From contig CM029128.1 in NCBI GenBank assembly GCA_016859345.1, forward strand, positions 15,086,604 to 15,150,603: 64,000 nt of DNA, written 5' to 3'. Positions 26,001 through 36,400 of the stretch are shown here, piece by piece. The DNA is from Istiophorus platypterus (Eukaryota; Chordata; Actinopteri; Istiophoriformes; Istiophoridae). A model generated the notes under the pieces. That model was given only the letters and a program-made list of their open reading frames with translations, was not told the DNA's origin and did not search any database. A program made the position numbers and the translations under genes. Position 1 is the first letter of the stretch, and the number at the start of each line of letters is the position of its first letter.

Positions 26001-27954
26001 CCTCCTGTCATTGTGAGTAAACCAAAGATGGTTTAGATATGTGTTTCTGTTACAGCGCAGGTTGTTTTCCAAAGGGGCAGTTTGAGTCTGAACTTCACCT
26101 ACCTCTCTGCAGTTCTGGAGATTTTATGGTAGCAGCATCTAGTGACCTTTAATAGTACTGCAACACTTAAGCTCAAGCCTCAGTTTCCAGCCAAGCTTGA
26201 AGCTATGCAGACTCATTTAAAATTGTTTGTCATAAAAATTTGGAATAGCAACAGTGTATGATTTTGTGTTAGAATTACAATAGAATAAGCTTAAAAGGCG
26301 CACAACACAAGAGGCTAATAAAAGTTTATTCTTGGAGGCCACTGTAAAGCTAATTTATTGAACCTTTATTGTGTTTAAGGAGCTGGAAGAAGATGCCTCC
26401 CCCAAACACAGGTGGCCCACAGTGGACGCTTCATACTACGGAGGCAGGGGCGCTGGAGGAATCAAACGCATGGAGGTTAAAAAAAACCCAGAAACAATAA
26501 TCAGTAAAACATGCGTCGTTTTTCACATTGATCAGTCCTTCTACCTAATTTTTAGTGTTTTTACAGGCATTGATAAAGGCAAACTTGAACATGTTAATGA
26601 CTAAGTGCTGATGAACACACACATTGTTTACAGTTGAGATCAAGTCTGTGTGAATTTAATATCTCTTAGAATTTGTCTCTTACGCTACTGTTGGACAGGC
26701 TTGTCATATCTGTTCTTTGTGCCCATTTTCTTATTTTAGGTGCGTTGGGGGCAGAAGGGGTCCACAGAGGAGGGGTCACGGCTAGAGAAAGCCAAAAATG
26801 CTGTGGTCACTATGCCGGAGCAAACGGAGGAGCCCATTGTACCCCGACCCCCACCGAGACCTCCTCCGGTCTACAGCCCCCCATCACAGTCCAAATGGTA
26901 CACTCCCATCAAGGTATGAGAAACTTTGCATATCAGTAGTGGGAGATTGGAATTGTTTCAATGTAAATCATGATTTGAACTAAGTTATTTCTAACTACAC
27001 TTCTTTCTCTGTCACTCTCACTGCTATTGTGGACATGCCTTTTTATAACTATCTTTTTCTATATTTTTTATGTTCTATTTTTATTAATTGACTAAACCTG
27101 ATTTGACTTGACCTTCAGGGGCGTTTTGATGCTTTGATGGCATTACTGAGAAGACAGTATGACAGAGTGGCAATCATGAGGCCAACACCTCAGGACAAGG
27201 TAATAAATCTGTTTTACTCTAAAAACATTTCATGTTCATGATGGATGAAGGAAAACTCTGCTGCTCATCAGTTTACAACTGGACTGTCTGCAGCCACCAA
27301 CTAATGATTATATTTTTTCTAAAACATGTCACCAGTTAGTCTGACCCTCTTGACTCTGCAGTTGTTTTATTAGATAACAGAAAATAATACAGGTCAATTT
27401 GTCCCTCTCTTATAATCTACACTACAGCTGTCTGCATCGACTCGCGTTGCTATAAATCAGATAACACAGGCTGAACGAGTCACAGGACCTCCAGTCTTTT
27501 AAGATTGTTTTATTCTTACAATATTTGCTGATCGGATTTTGATGATTTATCTTCATATTTTGTCCCTCTCAGTCAAAGGTCTGAGGAAAGATGCATTTGG
27601 CAGCATATGTTCATATCAAAAATCAGCCTGATTCAGGTGTGAGACTAAAAGTCAGCAGGTTCATTTGTGTTTAAAAGATTTATGATTTAATTGTTGTTGA
27701 CATGCTGCATGATAATGTATCTTGATGGCCTTCATTTATGCTTATTCAGATAAAATAACACAACATGCATCAACTCTGGTTTGCTTATGTCCTTATATAA
27801 TGTTGTTTAAGAATTGAAAAATGTATGTTTACATTTTGTGTTAAGCTCAGTTTCAAGTTGACATTTTACTGCGGGAGTGTCTACATTTGACAGTAATGTC
27901 TTCTGCTGTCTCCAGGGCCGCTGCATTAACTTCACCAGAGTTCAAAGTCACTGA
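17014..27954 (+). CDS. antxr2: ANTXR2 (CMG2), single-pass vWA-domain matrix and toxin receptor
   Basis: ANTXR2 binds laminin/collagen IV and is the anthrax protective antigen receptor in mammals. Seventeen phase-consistent exons give 482 aa: 17014-17138, 17795-17866, 19453-19524, 19672-19753, 20189-20293, 20882-20950, 22107-22187, 22284-22344, 23242-23337, 24200-24269, 25473-25551, 25693-25788, 25962-26012, 26380-26475, 26740-26913, 27119-27199, 27916-27954. Residues 1-23 form a signal peptide (KILLFLSVFV core). The vWA domain spans about 30-205, with MIDAS residues D41-x-S43-x-S45, T109 in GETYMHEG and D138 in LTDGK. An Ig-like domain follows to about 304. A membrane helix lies at about 309-330, followed by WWFWPLCC with candidate palmitoylation cysteines. 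The cytosolic tail has a Pro-rich run, YYGGRGAGGIKRMEVRWG and KWYTPIKG. Length and neighbours favour ANTXR2 over the longer ANTXR1. The MIDAS reads LDRSGS where mammals have LDKSGS. Donors after exons 9 (GTCAGT) and 14 (GTTAAA) are weak. Confidence 0.95.
18735..19108 (-). mobile_element. LINE reverse-transcriptase C-terminal fragment, inverted part
   Basis: On the - strand a 121-codon open stretch reads as the end of a non-LTR reverse transcriptase of the L2/CR1/Rex type: SSCLDYCSSL, LVTRLQLVQNAASRTLT, HITPVLVDLHWLHVRY, IIQFKILLITF and LNGLAP. These are the usual landmarks after the catalytic core. No catalytic domain, endonuclease or 5' end is present, so the copy is dead. It abuts a sense-orientation fragment at 19109. 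Confidence 0.85.
19109..19200 (+). mobile_element. LINE C-terminal tail fragment, sense part
   Basis: The + strand encodes SRVVHAPPSWNTFPK, matching the HAPSSWNSLP-type C-terminal signature of the same LINE class. It continues the protein from roughly the point where the inverted fragment at 18735-19108 ends. Its 3' end is unclear; an AT-rich run follows near 19205-19225. Confidence 0.65.
20951..22106. other. antxr2 intron 6
   Basis: A 1.16 kb AT-rich intron between the exon ending MDFDHNQ and the exon starting LAQIADGTE. No repeats or genes were recognised. Confidence 0.6.
22345..23241. other. antxr2 intron 8
   Basis: A 0.9 kb intron ending in an eight-T pyrimidine tract before CCAG. No other features are seen. 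Confidence 0.6.
23338..25472. other. antxr2 introns 9 and 10
   Basis: Two introns of about 0.86 and 1.2 kb flank the 70-base exon at 24200-24269. The sequence is AT-rich, with a short stretch around 23,700-23,740 containing GGGGGGTGGGGG. No genes or mobile elements were recognised. Confidence 0.55.
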
Positions 27955-28058
27955 TGTTCAAATGTGAGGATCAACACTTTCTACTTTACTCACTTTTCTG
28001 GCCAAAGATGACTGACATATACACTCAGAGCGGATACTGGAATTCGAAGTGTGTTGTA

Positions 28059-28064
28059 AATAAA
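28059..28064 (+). terminator. antxr2: antxr2 polyadenylation signal AATAAA
   Basis: A canonical AATAAA lies 105 bases after the antxr2 stop codon, followed by TTATATTCTGTTACTGTTG. It implies a very short 3'UTR ending near 28.08 kb. Confidence 0.6.
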
Positions 28065-28177
28065 TGCCTTTACTTATATTCTGTTACTGTTGCTGCAATC
28101 AGAAATCTTTTACCTGCTTTATTGCTTGTTTTTGTGCATCAGTTAAAACCAAATCACACATTTTTGAGTCATTTTTG

Positions 28178-28183
28178 TTTATT
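28178..28183 (-). terminator. rasgef1b: Candidate rasgef1b polyadenylation signal
   Basis: TTTATT on the + strand reads AATAAA on the - strand. It would give a 3'UTR of about 1.45 kb (28.16-29.62 kb) for rasgef1b, ending about 100 bases from the antxr2 3' end. Confidence 0.4.
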
Positions 28184-29618
28184 TGAAAGAAAAAATATAA
28201 TTCTCTTTTCACAAAGACCTTCAGTACAAGTACCCTGACCAGTGACACAAGTGATACTCGAAAAAAAAAGTTGAAAAAAAGCATACATGAGAAACACTTC
28301 ATAAAACATATAAAACATAAAATGAGCTTTAAAAAAAACAAAAAAAAAATATTAAAATGTACTATAGCATCACTTTCACTCACAGGCTTAGATTGGTGGT
28401 GGTGTATTAACAAAATAGCTTATCAACACAGAGCCAGCCAACCAGCAACAAGCTCATGGTGAAACTTCAGAGAAAGTACATAAAGATGAAACACATTTTT
28501 TTTTGATACAAAATACAACTTAATACTGTGTAGAAAGACACCTTAAAATAGGAGTCACCAAGTCCTATAATACAATACACGAGACCCCACTGAAGTGCAT
28601 TTGATTTAACTTGCATGATTAGCATGATGTCGCTGTCACTCCCACAACTTTGCATCATCAAATCGCAGTCAAAGTGCTCACATCACAAAATGTTTAGAAC
28701 CAGAGATTGTTGCGATTGATGAAAACAATGTCTCTATAATGTATCTGGGAATATGTGGCTGATGTGCTCACTTGAAGTATATGTTCAAATTAGATGGAAA
28801 GCTTAAATTACTGTGAAATAGGCAGAAATTGGCGCTGTGTGCAAAGTGGGAGCAAATGGACTACATGTAGTGTAACCTCCACTCAGTATGTTGGCATTAA
28901 AATCAAGCACTCACCAAGACAACAAGTAGGAAACAACACTTCCAAAAGCAGCTGTTAGCTTATTATTTACAACACAAATGGATGTTCCAGAGTAGATGCT
29001 CTCTCCTGTGGTTTTTGAATAAGCTCATCCAGACATTTCTACAGAAAAGCTGCACTAATTTTGCAATGTAACCAATGAGGCTCAAAGAAAAGACCATTTC
29101 CTTCGTGCTTCTGCAGTATGAGGCTGTTGTTTCCATGATGGAGGTTCCCCTGAAGATACACGCAAAACCCAAACACTTTTGACAACCTCCAGAGTCATCT
29201 GATATCCTGTAAGTGTCTCAGACAGAGCTAATGATGCAGAAGAAGCCTGGTCGGTAATCCACATCAGTGATCTGAGCTCTTCTTAGGGATCAAAAGTTAT
29301 TTCAGGCCATGAAGACTCACAAGACAGAGGGTTATAATAATAACTACAGCACTGAGGTCCTTTGGCACTGGATAATTTTAAGGACTGTCAGAGTATTTGA
29401 TTTATGTATCATTTATGCTCCATGTGATCTCAAATTACAGATCATAATCTTCTGCTCATCTGTAAGAATATTGGAAAAGCTGCATCTGTTGTCCTGCATT
29501 GTAGATCAGTGTTTGTCCGAGGCCTAAAATTTGGCCATGGGAATGTTAAAAAAGTGTCCACAAGATAACGTGGAGGAATCTGTAGCATTTACAGTCTCTA
29601 GAGCAGAGGCCTTCCACC
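28184..29618 (-). other. rasgef1b: Probable rasgef1b 3'UTR
   Basis: AT-rich sequence after the rasgef1b stop with no recognisable exon on either strand. Poly-A and poly-T runs are common, for example near 28260-28350. Confidence 0.45.
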
Positions 29619-32600
29619 TTAAGACCGATTCTCGCGATGCAGAAGGGAAGATCTGGAAAATAGAACATAAATAACCAGTGTTACTATATTGATGAGTTTA
29701 TTTTATGATATGGTTGAGGTGGCTGGATTGTTTTCACTGCTTGCACATCTGTCTCCACCTACCTGAGAGACCTACGACTGTCTTTCTCCATGTTGTTCTC
29801 AGGTCCTTCACTCTCATATGAGGCCAGATGCAGCTCTGCAGCAATATAACATGAAAAAGCCTTGTGAGTTTGATTTGTTGACCAACTTCCAGACCACACC
29901 AGACAGTTATGTTTTTATATGAGAGGATACAGGCAGAGAGGTTTGAATACTGACCATCTTCGCCGAAGACTGGCGTGGTGACCAGGTACTGGAGGATCCG
30001 TCGGTCTCTGTCGAACGGACAAATCACCTGACGCCAAACCAGGAACTCGCTCACCTGCTTTGCCAGCTCCCACAGTTTCTGTTGAGACACAAAGAGAACA
30101 GAACAGACTCCATTAATGACACTAGGTTTACAAAAAGCATCTGGTTGGCTCATACAGATCCACAGAAAACCATTTAGATCGTAATGCACGATGAGAAAAT
30201 TTTTAATAAAACTGTTTCTTAATGTCACCTGAGAAGAAAAGCACAGAGAGGGAGATTGTATTGGTCTTTACGGCCACAAGGGGGCGTCACTGCATCACAC
30301 GTGAAAGCCTCGTGTGAAGGGTCAAATTTGGTCTACGCTGCTATCACACTGTAGTGCGTTTTCATTTTTTCACAGTTGCGTATGTCAGTATTTCACACAC
30401 ACAATCGAGTCAATCAATCAACTTTCCATTCTGAATAAAAAAATCTCTTGAATTGGGGGCTGACCTCAAAGTTGATGTGACCATTGGCCAGCCTGCTGGC
30501 ACAGCCTTCATTCAGGAAGTAGATGTCTTTAATGAGGAGACTAAAGAAAGGAATCACAATCTGGAGAAAAAAAAGAAAACAGTCATTTTACATTGAATTT
30601 TACATTTGGGACATCGTAGTTTTTCTTCATAGAACAGCCCTGTGTGCTCTCTCACCTTCTCCTGGCTGCTATGTGCAGTCTCAGACCTCTGGGTGGCGCC
30701 GCGGAGCGCGGTACGGTAGTTACTGAAGTTACTGGACGGGTCCATCTGGTGCTGAACGAGGCGAGACAAAGGAGACTTTTGAGCAAACACAAACACATGG
30801 GCGTGGACAAAGTCTGCACACAGGTAAGAGTCGGGATGCCTGCATTTTAACAGGAAAATTCACTATGACAACATCAAATTACAAAGGAAAATCTCACATA
30901 CATACAGCATACATATACCGGGTTTTCTCACCTCCAGGATTTCAAATTTGTCAGTGTTGACTTTGCTCCAGGTTTTCTTCAGTCTGGCGACAGGACTCAT
31001 GTTCATCCCAGCTGAGAGACAGAGACAGTGTGAGTATCGTATTTACGGAGATGAACCTTGGCTGGACTGCTTCAAGGCTTCTGTAACTCTGTCTTCTACT
31101 TCCTTGAACCGATTAGCCAAAACCTCAGCTGGCACTGTATTTGTTGATGTCATTAAATTTGATTATTGGCTGTTCAACAAAGAAGTGGTGGGATCTACAA
31201 TTTACTATAGTGTCGCCTACTTCAACAACCGCTGTGACATAGTGATTTCTGAGATTAAAAAGGCGCTTATTGTGATCTGTATGAGATTCTGCAGGATTTC
31301 TGCTTTTTCTGTTTCGTTTAATGTGTGCTGACACGAGTTTAAGCCCAAAGTGATTCTGCGCGGCATTTCCCAGAAATCACCTGTCGCTCAAACAGTGTCA
31401 GTGTTGTCTGGTTTTATTCATCTGTCTTTATTCCTGTATGTTTTGGGTCGAGTACTTACTGATGATGGCCATGAGGGAGTTGAAGTTGCCAATGTTGAAA
31501 CACTCCTGAGCCACGTCGATGAAGAACTCTATGATCCGCGCTCTGTGTTTCTTCTTCACAGGCTGTGCAGAGAGAAACACGACAGGAATGAATGGAAGCT
31601 GTCATGTTACACACTGTATAGTCAAGTGATAAATTCAATTTAAATACAAATACAGGTCTTTGAGAAACACTGAGCAGACGAGTACACGGCTAAGACACTG
31701 TTTATGCTGTATGAGTAGTTTGAGCTACATGGCCGACTGGAGCCGTGCGTTTCAGAAGGAAGAATGGTTGAAAAAGTAAAACCAACATCTGAATATGAAC
31801 AACATGAAAACAAGGACAGACATATAGATTTCTGAGCGATTCCTTTAAATACAACGTACCATACAGATCTCAGTGGCCACCAGGTAACTCAGTCTGTTGA
31901 ACCAGTTGACATAGGCCTCCAGGTTACTGGTTTTACGCTTCCGGAAGAAACCCTAAAAACAAAAGAGACAACACAATCAAAACACATTTAAGTCGCACAG
32001 AATTTAAAAAAAAAATGCATTCAGTGTTTTGCTAATGATGTTTTTCTCAGTCTGTCATAGTTTTAGGGGCTTAAGTCTCAGTCTTTTAACAAGAGAACTG
32101 TGCATCTGTTAGACCTGGGAGCACAAAGTGACCCGTCTAGAAAAAAAAGACAATATGTGAAATGCCAAGATTTGAATGTGACTCTTATTTTTTTTTTATC
32201 TTTGACTATATTTAACTGTGTAATGAACGAATAAAATGCAAGAAGCCTTTCAACAATCACTCATGACCTTCTTGGACATTGGTCCGTGCAATGCGAAGAG
32301 AACTGAGTAGTAAACTCTACAAAAACAAATACTGCGTTAAGTCCAATCACTGGGGAAGACCATAATATGTGATTGAAAGCCACAGTAAATGCCAGTAAGT
32401 GAAACCTGAGTTGATTTTTTTTTTTTTTAACTACTTCTTAATATCATATGAAAATATATTCTTTTGGTACTTTTGGCACATCTTTAACAGCTTTCTGTAA
32501 CAAAACCTGACAAGATAAACTCTCTATGAATATCTCTATGAATATCTGAATCATATTTTTTTCTTTAGCTCCAATAAATAATTCATAGAAAGAAATGTGA

Positions 32601-34890
32601 GTAACAGGCTGCTGTTTCTCTGTAATTTCCCTTGCAAATGGATCTTGAGAGCTCTCACACCCACGCGACCTTTGGACCTGCACACAGTTATCTATGACGT
32701 GTCTGTTGTTATTTTAGCCTGATTTACTTTCGCTTTTCAGGCCTTTCGGTTTTCTGCGAGCCGCTCTGTGGTGAACCTGTTTGCCAGGGGCACTTTTATA
32801 TAAAATAAACATTATAAAAGCTCTGTATAAATAAACTTGACTCGGCCGTGATGATGTAATCCCGGAGATTCTTTGCTTTATTAAATGCTTACACAACACC
32901 AGCGGCCCACTCCACTCCAAACTTCCTCTCTACACTTCAGGACCCCTTTACGCTGACTCAACCACTCTTTAATTCAAAGTGGGTCTTATATAACTGGCGC
33001 AGCACCAGAGGGAACCGAGATGCAGCGTGGTCACAAACACCGGTTGAAAGCTTATTCTCAGCAGCACTGATTGAAAACGAGCCTTTAGCTGACTCACAGG
33101 ACCACTTAGGAGGAAAAGAGCCCTTCAGATACACTTAGATGTACATGGAGTGGCGTGTTCGATGCATTTTCAGAGACTAGGTTAAAAACACACACTGCAC
33201 AAATTCACATTTTATCTGCCAGAGGATCTTTCATGTGGTTTCTAAAGCAAATTAACTTGAAATGAAGCTGACCACAAATTACTCAAAGCAGATGCAAAGT
33301 GAAGAAACTTCATCAAAATAACAAAGAATGACGTAAAAATAACTAGTCTGTGTCACTGCTTTGCTGCAGATGATTGTAAACAGGTCATATAACCTCTAGC
33401 CATCTTTACACATTAAAGCTATTTTCAGTGAGCTGTGGCGGTGAGATTTATATTCCTTCTAATTCTGACTATGATTAGTTAATTTAATTTAGAAACTTGG
33501 TGCAACCACCCATTTTCACATACAGTGCAAAGACAGCTTTAATCATTTCGAAAACCTTTTAATCAGCAACATCCAAGCTACAAGTTTCTGCCAAAGAGAT
33601 CAAGATAATTTTTAATGCCATTTATTTGCACAGAGTTCTAATTTGGATTGTGCAAAGCAGAAAGACTGTGAGCTACGGTGTCCAAGAACAAGCCGAGAGT
33701 CAATACATGGTGTTCAAGCATTCAGACCCAATTTTACCTTATGGTTCTCCAGAGGGTCCTTCATTGCAAATGTCTGGATAAACTCCTCAGGGCCAATAAA
33801 ACTCAGTCTGTCCTGAAGATAGAGAACAGGAACAGAAAACGATCAGGGCAAAAATAAAAGTAGTATATAAGACAAAGATTAGGACCAAGAAAACAAAGAA
33901 GGAGGGGGCTAAAGAAGAGACTTCAAGGGAGGCTAATATCAATTTAATCTTTTTTATCTTTAAATTAACAATGTTAATAAACTTTTAATAATCACCACAG
34001 CCGCAAAGAAGACGACACAAAGTGGGTTATGGAAAAAACTATCAAAATAATAAATAAAAATCTGAAAAATGTTTGTCAACACACAAAGAGGACAAACTAA
34101 AAAGGACAATTTAGCTTTTTAACATGTATATGAAAATGAAGCTTAATATAAAGATTTTAAAGTGTGGTTCTGGAAACCACATAATTTTTTCACTTAATTC
34201 TGTATTTAGTTCAGTTAAAAAATAAATTAATTAATTAATAAAAAAGGCCAGATAAGTAGGAACAACACATAAAGACTTATAAAATCCTTACTGTGGTAAT
34301 ACTTGTAATCAGCTACAGATACTTCTCCAAATCACACCATAAATGATCACACATGTGGCTCAGCAACAATCACTCCCGTTGAGACCTGGCTCTTACCAGT
34401 TCGATGTGTGTGAGCTGCTGAGCGAGGACGAAGGGTTCGTCGCACACGCTCAGCACGTCGCTTCTCTGAACCGAAGCCTGTTTGCTTTTCAGGGAAGCGG
34501 GCCGCTCCATCGCCACGGCGTTGAGCGCAGCCACGGCCTCCTCGTACTGGCCGAGTGCCGACAGGCGCTTGATCAGCCGCTGTGTCATCTGCTGCATGGC
34601 TCGCCAGGAGTACTGCAAGCGCGACACAAATGTGACAAGACAAATCATGTGATTTAATTCTCAGGATGAGAAAACCAAGCCTTTCACTCGACCGAGATAA
34701 GGAGAGTCACCAATATGAACTTAGATTTTTTCCTTCTGATTTGCTGTTTCCTTCTTTAGTCAACTCAAACAGTGTGGTGATATTTTGTAGTCAGCATGGT
34801 AATATGCTCACAATAACAATGCTGACATTCTGGAGTTATGTGTGTATGTGTTTCTATACACACATACACACACACACACACACACACTCA

Positions 34891-34968
<78 letters not shown>

Positions 34969-36274
34969 CTGAACTTTCCACCCATTAACCCATGTTTCCT
35001 ATACACCTTAGTTTATTGAATTGTTTTAAAATGTAAGTACAGTAGATGCTGGCTGACACTAACCTCGTCACCTCGGGCCACGTGGTGCGTCATGTCCTTG
35101 AGGCAGCGCATCATCCTGTCGTCCCTGAAGTCGTATGGAAACGTCTCCGTCCACTCGGTCAGCAGCTGCACCAGCTTAGGTGCTACCTCACGGAAACGGA
35201 TCTAAAAAAATCATCACAAGCTCAGTGACTTAGAGGTGTCAAGGTACATATTAAATCATTTAATGGCATTTATGGGTATTATCTGTCAAAATCTAAATCT
35301 CTTGACCGAGCTATTGCTTATGAAACAGTCGGTAAATATTTTTCCGCACTAAAGACTTACAGGGGATTGTGGTTGTGTTTCTGTGTTTGAGAGAGTGTGA
35401 CAGTGTCACAGCGGGAGTGTGTTTGTGTGGGGGAGTGAAACGGCGAGAAATAATTATAACTGTGTACATGTAGGTGTGTATGTGTGTGTGTATTCCCCCC
35501 ACCTTATCCAGCAGGGTGTCTCCAGACCGCTGCTGCTCCACACACAGGTGACAAACCCTCGTCATGAGCTCATACGGGTGCAGGAAGAGGCGTGAACTCA
35601 GGAGGAAGGTGAACACGTACGACCTCTGATGATAGGGAGACAAAGAAGCTCTCAGAAAAACAACCGACAGGAAACTGAACTAGTCTATTTATAACCTCTG
35701 GAAAAGGTAAAGTACTTCCTCAGGCATGAAGAGAGCACATTTTACTGGTGCTTACATCAGGGTAGTAGTCCACTGTGGGAACCAGGTGCTGTATCAGAGC
35801 TTCAAGAGATGCAGAAACCAAACTGTTGTCATGATAGCACATCTCCCCATAGCTAGCAGTAATGCCGTGTCCGTGAAGTCGATTTTTCGTGGCTGCAGTG
35901 ATGTTGCAACAGGAATGCTCGCTGCTGCTGCTGCTGCTGGTGTGGCGGTAGGCGCGGCCCGGGCAGGAAGTGGTGTGCTGTCGAGGGCTGTGAGGTCGCG
36001 GCGATGAGTACGGGTTCTCCGACACCGTGCAGCTGCTGCCGTAATGGTGTTCCTTCGCCGTCATGGAGGAAACGGAGGAGCTGCGGTAGGAACTGTGAGG
36101 CTGCGGTATGTCATAGGGGTTTTCACCGGCAGAGTAGGCACCATTGTAGACATTTTCCTTCACCGGTTTCGGGGCGGTGCCGCTGCGATACGGGCTGTGA
36201 GGCTGAGGAAGGTTGTTGTTGCTGTATGGAGCGCAAGAGCTGAACTTTCCAGCATAAGGAGTTGTGGGAGGCAT
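29619..36274 (-). CDS. rasgef1b: RASGEF1B, Ras-family guanine nucleotide exchange factor with extended N-terminus
   Basis: RasGEF1 proteins load GTP onto Ras-family GTPases; RASGEF1B acts on Rap2. Thirteen coding exons in transcript order are 36274-35756, 35625-35503, 35201-35064, 34612-34397, 33812-33738, 31952-31860, 31562-31460, 31011-30932, 30751-30656, 30560-30465, 30078-29955, 29835-29763 and 29652-29619. All are GT-AG and in phase, encoding 589 aa. The acceptor of the first lies at 36280. The RasGEF N-terminal domain starts near 158-175 (LVSASLEALIQHLVP, DYYPD, RSYVFTFLLSSRLF). The CDC25-type catalytic domain covers about 320-560: LAQQLTHIEL, NLEAYVNWFNRLSYLVATEI, NIGNFNSLMAII, HQMDPSSNFSNYRTAL, IPFFSLLIKDIYFLNEGC. 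It ends in SRRSLRSSLLHRENRS. The first 155 residues are about 114 longer than the human N-terminus and carry a Pro/His/Tyr/Ser repeat. Confidence 0.94.
30274..30288 (+). promoter_or_regulatory. Candidate CTCF motif in a rasgef1b intron
   Basis: The + strand reads CCACAAGGGGGCGTC, matching about 12 of 14 positions of the CTCF core. It lies between the coding exons at 30078 and 30465. This is motif evidence only. Confidence 0.4.
31953..33737. other. rasgef1b intron between coding exons 5 and 6
   Basis: A 1.8 kb intron, AT-rich, with a short imperfect tandem TATCTCTATGAA x2 near 32520-32548. No mobile element or RNA gene was recognised. Confidence 0.6.
34859..34967. repeat. CA microsatellite in a rasgef1b intron
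   Basis: A long (CA)n tract with one CTCAGA interruption lies in the intron between coding exons 3 and 4 of rasgef1b. Confidence 0.97.
35950..36215 (-). repeat. rasgef1b: Coding tandem repeat in rasgef1b exon, about 34-35 codons per unit
   Basis: Translated on the - strand, the motifs PQPHSPYR, PQPHSSYR and PRPHSPR recur at spacings of 34 and 35 residues. The last two are preceded by ENPY. DNA identity between units is modest, so the duplication is not recent. A short serine run (TSSSSSSEH) follows the last unit. Confidence 0.75.
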
Positions 36275-36319
36275 GATGTCCTGCAGAAAAGACAAAGGGA
36301 GGATGAGGTTAGGAGTGGG

Positions 36320-36400
36320 CACTATGGATAAAATCCCGGTGTATGTTATTTTATACCATGATATTGACATACTATATATCTATCATGGTATAAATATCAA
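36320..36400. repeat. Palindromic MITE-like repeat just upstream of the rasgef1b start exon
   Basis: Arms 36351-36363 (TTATACCATGATA) and 36381-36393 are perfect reverse complements around a 17-base AT-rich loop. The flank (AGTGGGCACTATGGATAAAATCCC) resembles teleost GTGGGCGATATGG-type dispersed repeats that I recall; the family assignment is tentative. Confidence 0.5.

Noticed and set aside
35726..36331. Open reading frames on the + strand across the rasgef1b start exon
   Set aside because: They are antisense shadows of a GC-biased coding exon. The - strand frame matches RASGEF1B and joins to downstream exons.
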